From NCBI GenBank assembly GCA_028714855.1, contig JAQTLP010000011.1, forward strand, positions 1 through 64,000: a stretch of 64,000 nt of DNA, given 5' to 3'. This DNA is from Phycisphaerae bacterium. GTDB lineage: Bacteria; Planctomycetota; Phycisphaerae; Sedimentisphaerales; Anaerobacaceae. Made by a program: the position numbers and the translations under genes. This document shows, in pieces, positions 17,534-24,766 of the stretch (the stretch's first letter is position 1; each line of letters starts with the position of its first letter). The notes beneath the pieces are model-generated. The model saw only the letters and a program-made list of their open reading frames with translations. It made no database searches and was not told where the DNA came from.

Positions 17534-19044
17534 ATGTTCCGCTTCCTGTTTTCATTGCTATACCTTTAGTGGCCGCATTTGTGCTGCCGGTATTCGGCAG
17601 GAAAGGCAAAGGTGCTGCAACAATCTTGGCCAATCTGGCAACTATTTCGCTGCTTGTGCTGGCTGTCGCGTCTATTGGACGGTCCGCCGTATATGAGATA
17701 GGCAAATGGTCCATACCGCTTGGAATCAATCTTGTACTTGATGGTTTGAGTTCTCTGTTGCTTTTGACCGTTAGTGTCATCAGTGCCGCTTCCATGCTTT
17801 TTAGCGTCAGATATATGGAGCAATACACCGCCAAGTCAAAATACCTCAGCCTGTTTATGCTTATGGTAGCTGGTATGAACGGCCTGGTTCTTTCCGGGGA
17901 CATATTCAACCTGTTTGTATTTTTGGAAATTGCTTCTCTGGCGTCCTATGCTCTTGTCGGCTTCGGCTGTGAGCATGAAGAACTGGAAGCGTCTTTTAAA
18001 TATATGGTCCTCGGCAGTATCGCTTCCATATTTATTCTTTTTGGGATTGCTCTTGTTTATGGCAATACCGGCGCACTTAATATGGCCTATATTTCAAAAG
18101 CCATTCAGGCTTCGGGGCTAAATGCCGGCCTTGGCTTTGCCCTGTGCCTGTTTATTGTCGGCTTCGGCCTGAAAGCTGCCTTAGTGCCTTTCCATGCATG
18201 GCTGCCTGACGCACATCCATCAGCCCCGGCCCCTATCTCCGCTATGCTTTCTGGAGTGTTGATAAAAACACTCGGCGTTTATGCTCTCGTTCGCGTAATT
18301 TTCAACGTATTTGGTGTATCTGTTCCAATAAGCTGGGTTTTAATCGTTCTTGGTCTCCTGAGCATGATAGTTGGGGTGTTTTTGGCTGTTGGTCAGTGGG
18401 ATTTTAAACGTCTTTTAGCATATCACAGCATTTCACAAATGGGCTATGTTATGCTTGGAATCGGATTAGGAGCTCTTATCTTGGCCAAAGGCGGCAATAT
18501 TGCTTGGGCTTCGCTGGCAATCCTCGGCGGATTATTTCACCTTGTTAACCACGCCGTATTTAAGTCTCTGCTTTTTTTGACGAGCGGCTCCGTCCAGATG
18601 GCCACAGGAACGAGATATTTAAAAGAATTGGGAGGCCTTGCCGACAGGATGCCTGTAACACGCGCAACCTGTACCGTAGCATCTGCCTCTATCGCTGGCA
18701 TACCTCCTTTCAACGGTTTTTGGAGCAAGCTGATTCTCGTGGTGGCCGCGGTTCAGGCAGGTTTTTGGGCGATAGCCGCCGTTACTGTTCTGGTGAGTTT
18801 GGTTACCTTAATTTCGTTCCTTAAGGTTCAGCGATATGTCTTCCTTGGCGAATTACCTGAAAATCTTCAGTCCGTTAAGGAAAATAAAAACTCTATGCTC
18901 GTTGCTATGATATTTCTGGCTTGTCTATGTGTGCTTATGGGATTGCTTGTGATTGTGCCGTCTTTGAGGGCCAATATTCTTGACCCGGCCGTAAAGGTGC
19001 TGACGGACGGACTTTTGTATTCAGCTAATCTAATTAAGACATAG
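17530..19044 (+). CDS. mnhD: Na+/H+ antiporter subunit D (MnhD/MbhH-like)
   Basis: 504 residues and about 14 helices of the NuoL/M/N family. Motifs include NLFVFLEIASLASYAL (with the conserved Glu), GLKAALVPFHAWLPDAHPSAP (with the conserved Lys) and DFKRLLAYHSISQMGYV. It is a second ion-translocating channel in the operon, next to 14299-16155. The start overlaps the previous gene by ATGA. Confidence 0.9.
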   Translation: MNVPLPVFIAIPLVAAFVLPVFGRKGKGAATILANLATISLLVLAVASIGRSAVYEIGKWSIPLGINLVLDGLSSLLLLTVSVISAASMLFSVRYMEQYTAKSKYLSLFMLMVAGMNGLVLSGDIFNLFVFLEIASLASYALVGFGCEHEELEASFKYMVLGSIASIFILFGIALVYGNTGALNMAYISKAIQASGLNAGLGFALCLFIVGFGLKAALVPFHAWLPDAHPSAPAPISAMLSGVLIKTLGVYALVRVIFNVFGVSVPISWVLIVLGLLSMIVGVFLAVGQWDFKRLLAYHSISQMGYVMLGIGLGALILAKGGNIAWASLAILGGLFHLVNHAVFKSLLFLTSGSVQMATGTRYLKELGGLADRMPVTRATCTVASASIAGIPPFNGFWSKLILVVAAVQAGFWAIAAVTVLVSLVTLISFLKVQRYVFLGELPENLQSVKENKNSMLVAMIFLACLCVLMGLLVIVPSLRANILDPAVKVLTDGLLYSANLIKT

Positions 19045-19062
19045 TTTCGAAGGATTGAACTT

Positions 19063-19566
19063 ATGAGGCGTCTGGTTTATTTTATTTTAGGATTTATTAT
19101 CTGGATTATCTGGACTTGGCCTTTTGTTGACGGCAAAATTGATATCATGGTTGTGGTAGCTGGATTGATAGCTGCTGCCGGCGTTGCGGTTTTGTTCCAT
19201 GAGATGTTGCCAAAAGAGCACCATGTGTTTTTGTCGCCGCTGCGGCTGTTTTGGTTTTTGGTGTATGTGCCGGTATTTTTCTATTATATGGTAAAAGCTA
19301 ATTTCGATGTGCTTTATAGGGTGCTTCATCCTGCGATGCCGATTAAACCAGGGATTGTAAAAATAAAAACCAGTCTAAAGACCGGCTCCGGTATTACTGC
19401 TCTTGCCAATTCAATAACCCTGACGCCGGGTACTATGACGGTTGATTTAACCGATGACGGTTTCTTGTATATCCACTGGATTAACGTCCGGTCTGGTGAC
19501 ATCGAGCAGACAACAAAAAATATTGCCGGCGTATTCGAATGGTTTATCAAAAGGATTTTTGAATAA
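19063..19566 (+). CDS. mnhE: Na+/H+ antiporter subunit E (MnhE/MbhA-like)
   Basis: 167 residues. Two or three N-terminal helices are followed by the conserved soluble tail with GSGITALANSITLTPGTMTVDL and IHWINV, the MnhE signature. A GAAGGA ribosome-binding site precedes the ATG. It is a structural subunit of the Mrp module. Confidence 0.9.
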   Translation: MRRLVYFILGFIIWIIWTWPFVDGKIDIMVVVAGLIAAAGVAVLFHEMLPKEHHVFLSPLRLFWFLVYVPVFFYYMVKANFDVLYRVLHPAMPIKPGIVKIKTSLKTGSGITALANSITLTPGTMTVDLTDDGFLYIHWINVRSGDIEQTTKNIAGVFEWFIKRIFE

Positions 19567-19583
19567 AAAAAGAAAGAAAACTT

Positions 19584-19841
19584 ATGATAACAGTATTTTA
19601 TATCGGCTTATTTCTATGTTGTTTTTTGTGCCTGTATCGAATCGGTCGAGGCCCAACCGCGCCGGATAGAACCGTGGCTATTGATATATTGGGCATAGTC
19701 ATAGTTGGTTTTTGTGCCCTCATCGGAGTGGAGACGGGAAAGGATTTTTACCTGAACATCGCGCTTGCGTGGGCGCTGTTAAGCTTTATCGGTACTATCG
19801 CATTAGCAAAATTCCTGGAGGGCAGAAGCTTCGATGAGTGA
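19584..19841 (+). CDS. mnhF: Na+/H+ antiporter subunit F (MnhF/MbhB-like)
   Basis: 85 residues and three helices with the family motif RIGRGPTAPDRTVAIDILG near 20-38. It overlaps the next gene by 8 bases. The small size is normal for MnhF. Confidence 0.9.
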   Translation: MITVFYIGLFLCCFLCLYRIGRGPTAPDRTVAIDILGIVIVGFCALIGVETGKDFYLNIALAWALLSFIGTIALAKFLEGRSFDE

Positions 19842-20172
19842 GATTATTGGATACATATTGATAACAATTGGGATTTTCTTTGATATAGCCGGCTGTATAG
19901 GTTTGGTCCGTTTGCCCGATGTTTATAACCGCTTACAGGCCTCAACAAAATGTGTAACTCTCGGTACTATTTTACTTTTGATTGGCGTCGCCTTGGTCAG
20001 TAATGTAGCGGCCTTGAATGCCAAAGCTATAATCTGTGCTGTGTTTATACTGATAACCTCGCCTACGGCCGCACATGCAATCGCCAAAGGCGCTTACGCT
20101 TCCGGCGTAAAACTGTGGGAGAACAGCGTTGTCGACAAATACGGAAAGGACATCGGCAAGAAAACGAAATAA
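19834..20172 (+). CDS. mnhG: Na+/H+ antiporter subunit G (MnhG/MbhC-like)
   Basis: 112 residues, three helices, with the motif GLVRLPDVYNRLQASTKCVTLG near 23-44 and a late TSPTAAHAIAKGAY. It completes the B-to-G set of Mrp subunits. It starts inside the end of mnhF. Confidence 0.9.
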   Translation: MSEIIGYILITIGIFFDIAGCIGLVRLPDVYNRLQASTKCVTLGTILLLIGVALVSNVAALNAKAIICAVFILITSPTAAHAIAKGAYASGVKLWENSVVDKYGKDIGKKTK

Positions 20173-20201
20173 TATTCAGCCCAGAATACAGGAGTTTGAA
20201 A

Positions 20202-20816
20202 TTGCGTTTACCAAAGTTAAGAGAATTGAAAGAAGCAGTAACGGCGGTTTTATCCCCGCGTTTTACTACCAGATTCCCCGCTAAGCCGTGTGTCGTGCCG
20301 GCCAATTATAGAGGAAAACCCGAGTTTGACCTCGACTCTTGCATTGGCTGCGGTGCATGTGTAAATGCTTGTCCGACTCCCGAATGCTTAAGCATGGTCG
20401 ATGACTTGGAAGCGGACCCGCCCGTAAGAAAAATAACCCATCGGTATGATACCTGTATCTTTTGCGGCAATTGCGAGGCCAACTGCACAACGGAAACGGG
20501 CATAAAGCTCTCAAAAAAATGGGACTTGGCCACGCTGAATAGAAATGACACCATCGAAACTCACGAATTTGAGTTGCAGTTATGTGAGAAGTGCGGCGAA
20601 GTAATAGGAACGAAAAAACACCTCATCTGGCTTTATGAAAAACTCGGCCCCTTGGCCTACACCAACCCTTCATTGCTGATTGCCAAAAGCGGTCAGCTTC
20701 ATACAAAGCCGCAGGATATTCAGCCTCAGTCAAAATCCGACGGGTCGCCCGAAACAAGTGATTTTATGCGAATCCTGTGCCCAAAGTGCAAATGTGAGCT
20801 GAATATCCAATTGTAA
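20202..20816 (+). CDS. mbhN: Ferredoxin-type hydrogenase subunit (NuoI/MbhN-like)
   Basis: 204 residues from a TTG at 20202, chosen because CAGGAG sits 7 bases upstream; an upstream ATG at 20115 lies deep inside mnhG. Two [4Fe-4S] motifs are present: CIGCGACVNACPTPEC and CIFCGNCEANCTTETG. The C-terminal half has two further Cys pairs (LCEKCGEV, ILCPKCKCEL) that look like zinc-ribbon elements and are not usual in MbhN. It would pass electrons from ferredoxin or from the flavoprotein branch to the hydrogenase small subunit. Confidence 0.85.
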   Translation: MRLPKLRELKEAVTAVLSPRFTTRFPAKPCVVPANYRGKPEFDLDSCIGCGACVNACPTPECLSMVDDLEADPPVRKITHRYDTCIFCGNCEANCTTETGIKLSKKWDLATLNRNDTIETHEFELQLCEKCGEVIGTKKHLIWLYEKLGPLAYTNPSLLIAKSGQLHTKPQDIQPQSKSDGSPETSDFMRILCPKCKCELNIQL

Positions 20817-20823
20817 AAATGCT

Positions 20824-21321
20824 ATGGCCACCGCCAAACAACTCTTCGAGCAGCTAAACAAACTTCGCGGCTCTAAAACAGTTTTAGTTGGAATCGGCAA
20901 TACCTTAAAAGGTGACGATGGAATTGGTCCGGTTGTCTGTCAGCAGCTCCGACAGGCGATAGTCTCTGCCGAATTGATTGATGCCGGCACCGTTCCCGAA
21001 AATTATATCCAGCGGATTATAAAGAAGGCGCCGCAGAATCTGCTTATTATTGATGCTGTCGACTTCCAGGCCGCACCGGGAACGATAGAAATATTCAGGC
21101 CTGAGCGGTTAAACTCATTTGTTTTCTCAACACATGCTCTTTCGCCGCGTTTGTTTGCCGAAATGATTACCCAAAGCATTAAGGTAGATGTGTGTTTTGT
21201 TGGTATTCAGCCGGCGCACACTCGGCTGGGCGACCCTATGTCACCGCAGGTATGTCAGGCGGCTCAGCAGCTGACGCAAATGTTGATTGACGTTTTCCCT
21301 CCGATACAGCCAGCCCCGTGA
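20824..21321 (+). CDS. hycI: Hydrogenase maturation protease (HycI/HyaD family)
   Basis: 165 residues, M52 peptidase. The N-terminal motif GIGNTLKGDDGIGP carries the nickel-sensing Asp, and the metal-binding Asp (IDAVDF) and His (FSTHALSP) are also present. It trims the tail of the large subunit after NiFe insertion, here probably after Arg363 of 13080-14297. It is the last gene of the hydrogenase operon and is followed by a hairpin at 21342. No hyp accessory genes are in the window. Confidence 0.9.
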   Translation: MATAKQLFEQLNKLRGSKTVLVGIGNTLKGDDGIGPVVCQQLRQAIVSAELIDAGTVPENYIQRIIKKAPQNLLIIDAVDFQAAPGTIEIFRPERLNSFVFSTHALSPRLFAEMITQSIKVDVCFVGIQPAHTRLGDPMSPQVCQAAQQLTQMLIDVFPPIQPAP

Positions 21322-21341
21322 CTTGCTAACTACTTGTAATC

Positions 21342-21364
21342 CTCGATTTCAGATCGAAATCGAG
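21342..21364 (+). terminator. Perfect 9-bp hairpin after the hydrogenase operon
   Basis: CTCGATTTC and GAAATCGAG are perfect complements around a 5-base loop, 20 bases after the protease stop. There is no T tract, so it may be a processing or transcript-protecting hairpin rather than a classical intrinsic terminator. Confidence 0.45.
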
Positions 21365-21399
21365 CCATAACCTGTTGTCGGGAATGTGCTTACAACCAG

Positions 21400-21445
21400 T
21401 CTTTGGGATTACGAGTCCGCCGCTCTACCGTTGAGCTGCAAGCCC
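21400..21445 (-). pseudogene. Decayed tRNA (5' half, CGT anticodon loop)
   Basis: The reverse strand begins GGGCTTGCAGCTCAACGG, continues TAGAGCGGCGGACTCGTAATCC, and then loses tRNA structure. The acceptor 5' strand, D arm and anticodon loop CTCGTAA are clear and close to the intact tRNA at 5110-5181. The anticodon 3' stem is mismatched and no T loop or acceptor 3' strand can be found in the next 40 bases. It is probably a relic of a tRNA-Thr(CGT)-like gene. Confidence 0.6.
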
Positions 21446-21517
21446 TTACTGCAATTGCCCAAATTATAGCCGCGAATTTCTGGCTTATCAAAAGCAAAAA
21501 TACGCAAGAATGTTTGT

Positions 21518-22024
21518 TTACCTGATTGTTTCTTCGATTGCTCGTGCCACGATGTAGTCCGGCAGCTTCCCGAGAGCAGGTTTGTCCTCGTAAGCGGATA
21601 TAATACTCCCATCTGGGAAAGCCCCGACTTCTTTAATTAGCTCATCGGTCAGTTCCCATATTCTTTCTTCCGTCATCTCAACTTCTGCTTTGGCACGCGC
21701 AGCTTCCACCAAGACCTCAAATTCCGCCCGGCTGTCGTACCAGTTCAGCTGCATCTCCAATTCAGCGGCCTCCTGTGCCCTGATGCGGTCAAAGGTATAT
21801 TGAATCCCAATCGGATTGTAGGTTTCCAGCCGTTCATCCACAAAGGCCAAGCACGCATCCATATACGCAGCGTATTTTTCCTCATCAAAGTTCCCGAATC
21901 CCTGTTTTGTAATCTCCTCCTTCAGCAGCTTTTCTATCCTCGCTGCTAAAACTTTCTTATTGGCTTCCAGACGCTCATACAGGGCTTCGTAGTACGCCTT
22001 CAAAAGTATGTTTGTTTCGTTCAT
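21518..22024 (-). CDS. Hypothetical acidic helical protein
   Basis: 168 residues, rich in Glu, Ala and Leu, predicted nearly all helical. There is no signal peptide, membrane segment or recognised motif. The ATG at 22024 follows a GGAAAGAGAG ribosome-binding site. It is convergent with the hydrogenase operon and stands alone. I do not recognise the family. Confidence 0.7.
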   Translation of the reverse strand: MNETNILLKAYYEALYERLEANKKVLAARIEKLLKEEITKQGFGNFDEEKYAAYMDACLAFVDERLETYNPIGIQYTFDRIRAQEAAELEMQLNWYDSRAEFEVLVEAARAKAEVEMTEERIWELTDELIKEVGAFPDGSIISAYEDKPALGKLPDYIVARAIEETIR

Positions 22025-22222
22025 CTCTCTTTCCTTACGAATGGGCTTGGCTTATGCCGATTTAACCTTAATTAGTTACACCAGCGGTATATTGTCAAGC
22101 TGAAATTTGTTCTAAGCTGCGGGGCAAAAAGTAATAAAATATCGTTGGCTATCAGCCGCTTTTAGTGTAAAATAGGTAAAAGATGCTTGTTTAGGTTTTG
22201 GAATAAAGATGATGAGGGACGT

Positions 22223-22864
22223 ATGATGAAGAATCTTGTTTACGGTATATTAGCTGTTTTAGCGGTAACGGCCTGTGCATCCACGGCGGCGCCTGAACCG
22301 GCTATCGTGCAGGGGCCGGATGATTGGACGATAGATGTAACATTTGGGCACCCGCAGCAAATCGTATTACAGTTGGATGGTGACAAGCAATCGAAGCGAT
22401 ATTGGTACACGATAATAACGCTTACCAACAAGACAAGTCGCGATGTCGATTTTTATCCGAAGTGCGAGCTGATGACCGATACTTTGCAGGTTATACCGGC
22501 TGGCAAAGATACCCCGGCAGCGGTTTTTGAGCAGATAAAAAAGCGTCACGAGCGCAAGTTCCCGTTCCTCGAATCTCTGGAAAATGCCGATAACAAAATA
22601 CTTCAGGGTGAAGATAACACCAGAGATATCGCCGTCATCTGGCCTGATTTTGACCCTGACGCTAAGGAAATAAAAATATTTATAGCCGGTTTGAGCAATG
22701 AAACAATCGCTCTTGACCATCCGACGGCCAAAGACGAAACAGGTAAGCCGGCCAAAATTTATCTGCGAAAAACTCTCGAATTAAGCTATAAGATCGGCGG
22801 CGACGCGATTTTCAGGTCCAGGACCAAGCCGATTTACCAGAACAAACGCTGGGTTATGAGATAA
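22223..22864 (+). CDS. Conserved lipoprotein of unknown function
   Basis: 213 residues from the ATG at 22223, which gives a proper lipoprotein signal (MMKNLVYGILAVL, cleavage before the Cys of VTAC); the open frame begins 36 bases earlier. After the lipobox comes a beta-rich domain with the conserved-looking TLTNKTSRDVDFYPKCEL and late LRKTLELSYKIGGD. The fold resembles extracytoplasmic Ig-like planctomycete lipoproteins. The exact function is unknown. The neighbouring rhomboid-like gene starts 40 bases later. Confidence 0.75.
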   Translation: MMKNLVYGILAVLAVTACASTAAPEPAIVQGPDDWTIDVTFGHPQQIVLQLDGDKQSKRYWYTIITLTNKTSRDVDFYPKCELMTDTLQVIPAGKDTPAAVFEQIKKRHERKFPFLESLENADNKILQGEDNTRDIAVIWPDFDPDAKEIKIFIAGLSNETIALDHPTAKDETGKPAKIYLRKTLELSYKIGGDAIFRSRTKPIYQNKRWVMR

Positions 22865-22904
22865 GAAACAGCCGAAGTAACTCTCTTCCAGAGGAGTCTG
22901 AGGC

Positions 22905-24032
22905 ATGTTTGTACCTTACGCTGTAGATGCTCCGTTTGATCGCCAGCCGGTGGCGAACTGGCTGGTAGTGGGGGTGATATTCTTGGTGTTTGTCCTTCAG
23001 GTGGCAACTTCCGAAAAGCAGGCATCCGAAAAGTCCCAAAAGGGAATTGATCGCCCGGTAGAAGACGTGCTCAGAGTAAGGACAGATGCGGAGGAAGCTG
23101 CCGCAAAGCAGGCGGAAAAAGAAGAAAAACCGGTTTTTACCGGGCCGATGGCGCGGTTTGTCTTGGACGGCTGGGGGACAGGTTTGTTCACATATAGTTG
23201 GCTGCACGGCGTCGGCATCAAGGGCTTTGTCAGGGTGATAGGTAATTTGATTTTCCTGTGGGCTTTTGGTAATGCCGTATGCTCCAAACTGGGCAATAAA
23301 CTCTATCCGTCAATTTATCTCGGGTTAGGATTGCTGGCGGGGGTAATTCACTTGGCTATTGGTTCCGGCCAGGCGTTGGGGGCGGGCGCGGTTATATGCG
23401 GTATCGTGGGAATGTATATCGTGCTTTTCCCGGAGGATTCGATGAGCTGTTTCGTTTTACTGCCGCGCCCGATGGCGGTAAGTGTTTCAGGTTGTTGGAT
23501 GGTTCTTCTTTGGTTTGTTTTTGATATCCTCGAGGCGTTATCGAGCGGCCAAAGCATAACGTATTATGCCCATATTTTGTGCGTGGGGGCAGGGGGGGGG
23601 CTGGCGATACTGATGCTGAAGAAAAATTGGCTGGTAATGGAAAGCGACGAGAAGTCGATTTTGCAGATGTTCTCGAAAAAGGAAAACGAGGAAGAACTAG
23701 ATAAAGAGGGGGAAAAGAAAGGCGAAAAACAGGAGTCGAAAGATTCGCAGACAGTTGAGAAACAATTGACGACGGCTGACGGAGCAAAAGCCGAGCTGAA
23801 TCCCATAAGCAGCGCGAGCCATTTTCCCGCCGGTGGCGATAGCCGCGTAGGCCAGCCGGCGCCGGCCGCCGCCTTGCAGCAGAAAACTGCTCCCGTGGTG
23901 GAAAAACCTCAGGACGATTTTATTCGGTTCAAATGCGAGTGCGGACATAGAATCAAATTGCATAAAAAAGACGCCGGCAAGGCCGGCCGATGTCCCAAAT
24001 GCTCAAGGTGGCTTGAAGCTCCGAGACAATAG
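22905..24032 (+). CDS. Rhomboid-like membrane protein lacking the catalytic Ser, with C-terminal zinc ribbon
   Basis: 375 residues. Rhomboid landmarks are clear: TYSWLHGVGIKGF near 96-108, the core helix RVIGNLIFLWAFGN near 110-123, and the helix where active enzymes have GASGAIAG. Here that helix reads GAGAVICG, placing Gly161 where the nucleophilic Ser should be. A His in the later helix (YYAHILCVGAGGG) is retained. A charged linker (about 250-335) leads to a zinc ribbon (FKCECGHRIKLH, then CPKCSRWLEAP). It is therefore probably a pseudoprotease that binds membrane clients. An insertion rich in Lys and Glu (about 35-76) separates the first helix from the rest. A strong GAGGAG ribosome-binding site precedes the ATG. 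Confidence 0.8.
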   Translation: MFVPYAVDAPFDRQPVANWLVVGVIFLVFVLQVATSEKQASEKSQKGIDRPVEDVLRVRTDAEEAAAKQAEKEEKPVFTGPMARFVLDGWGTGLFTYSWLHGVGIKGFVRVIGNLIFLWAFGNAVCSKLGNKLYPSIYLGLGLLAGVIHLAIGSGQALGAGAVICGIVGMYIVLFPEDSMSCFVLLPRPMAVSVSGCWMVLLWFVFDILEALSSGQSITYYAHILCVGAGGGLAILMLKKNWLVMESDEKSILQMFSKKENEEELDKEGEKKGEKQESKDSQTVEKQLTTADGAKAELNPISSASHFPAGGDSRVGQPAPAAALQQKTAPVVEKPQDDFIRFKCECGHRIKLHKKDAGKAGRCPKCSRWLEAPRQ

Positions 24033-24039
24033 TTTTTTG

Positions 24040-24069
24040 TTGACAGGCAGCGGCTGTAATTGGTAAAGT
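24040..24069 (+). promoter_or_regulatory. Promoter of the cold-shock gene
   Basis: TTGACA at 24040-24045 and TAAAGT at 24064-24069 are separated by 18 bases. They lie about 110 bases before the TTG start of the cold-shock gene, leaving an untranslated leader with an imperfect stem (24106-24134). Confidence 0.5.
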
Positions 24070-24178
24070 CGGGCCGTTATTGAGGAGTATACTTTCATCC
24101 CTCGAAGGCATATTCCTATGAAGAAAATATGAGGGAACTTGCATTGCTTGGCCAATAAAGGCCTAAGGAGAAGATATT

Positions 24179-24379
24179 TTGGAAACAGGTAAAGTAAAAT
24201 GGTTTAACGAAAGAAAAGGATATGGTTTTATCACTCCCGACAGCGGCGGTAAGGATTTGTTTGTCCATCACTCCAACCTCGCGGAAGGAGCAACGTCTCT
24301 TAATGAGGGCCAGGCGGTGGAGTACGAAGCCGCGCAGGGGCAAAAAGGCCCTGAGGCAACTAAAGTCAAGCCCGTCTAA
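24179..24379 (+). CDS. Cold-shock protein (CspA family)
   Basis: 66 residues, a single OB-fold cold-shock domain. RNP1 is KGYGFI and RNP2 is LFVHHSN; the N-terminus [12 protein letters not shown] is canonical. The start is TTG, supported by TAAGGAG ending 8 bases upstream. It binds single-stranded RNA or DNA and acts as an RNA chaperone. It has its own promoter, a leader of about 100 bases and a terminator. Confidence 0.95.
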   Translation: METGKVKWFNERKGYGFITPDSGGKDLFVHHSNLAEGATSLNEGQAVEYEAAQGQKGPEATKVKPV

Positions 24380-24418
24380 GCGAACTGCGTATTTCAACAA
24401 CTGAATGAGAAAACCATC

Positions 24419-24446
24419 GGCCCTGCCCAATAGCGGGGCCTTTTTT
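24419..24446 (+). terminator. Intrinsic terminator of the cold-shock gene
   Basis: The 8-bp stem GGCCCTGC/GCGGGGCC (one G-U) around loop CCAATA is followed at once by six T residues. Confidence 0.9.
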
Positions 24447-24559
24447 ATGCGATGTTGTGTCTTTCAGTTCAGCCATCTTTTTTATTTGCTTTGTTGCTTT
24501 GCTCCTGCGTAACACTAATACTCCTCATGACGGCTTCCGGAAACAACAGCAACTTTCCC

Positions 24560-24588
24560 TTGATTTTTCCCCCAAAATATGTTAAAAT
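24560..24588 (+). promoter_or_regulatory. Promoter of STGPRT-family gene, copy 1
   Basis: TTGATT (24560-24565) and TAAAAT (24583-24588) are 17 bases apart. The following bases ACCCCCCAGTTTATCAGTAG are matched by the copy 2 leader (ACCCGCCAGTTTGTCAGCAG on the minus strand), which supports this as the true promoter. Confidence 0.6.
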
Positions 24589-24766
24589 ACCCCCCAGTTT
24601 ATCAGTAGATAAACACACGTGTCCCGCCCCTCCAAGGGGCGGGATTTCAGCCCAGCAGGGCAAGTCTTCAAGCCAGCAGGCCCAAGTTTGTATCCCGCAC
24701 CAATTGAGCTTAGCTCACGACTATTCGGTGCGGGGAATAACTAACAACTAAATGGAGACCTTTACA
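24589..24766 (+). ncRNA. Structured leader of STGPRT-family gene, copy 1
   Basis: The leader contains three strong hairpins. CCCGCCCCT-CCA-AGGGGCGGG is at 24623-24643. GCCC-AGCA-GGGC is near 24650. CCCGCACC/GGTGCGGG is near 24692-24735 and encloses GAGCTTAGCTC. The second hairpin and surrounding bases (CAGGGCAAG..TTCA) recur upstream of copy 2. It may be a cis-acting RNA; no known riboswitch class is recognised. Confidence 0.45.
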
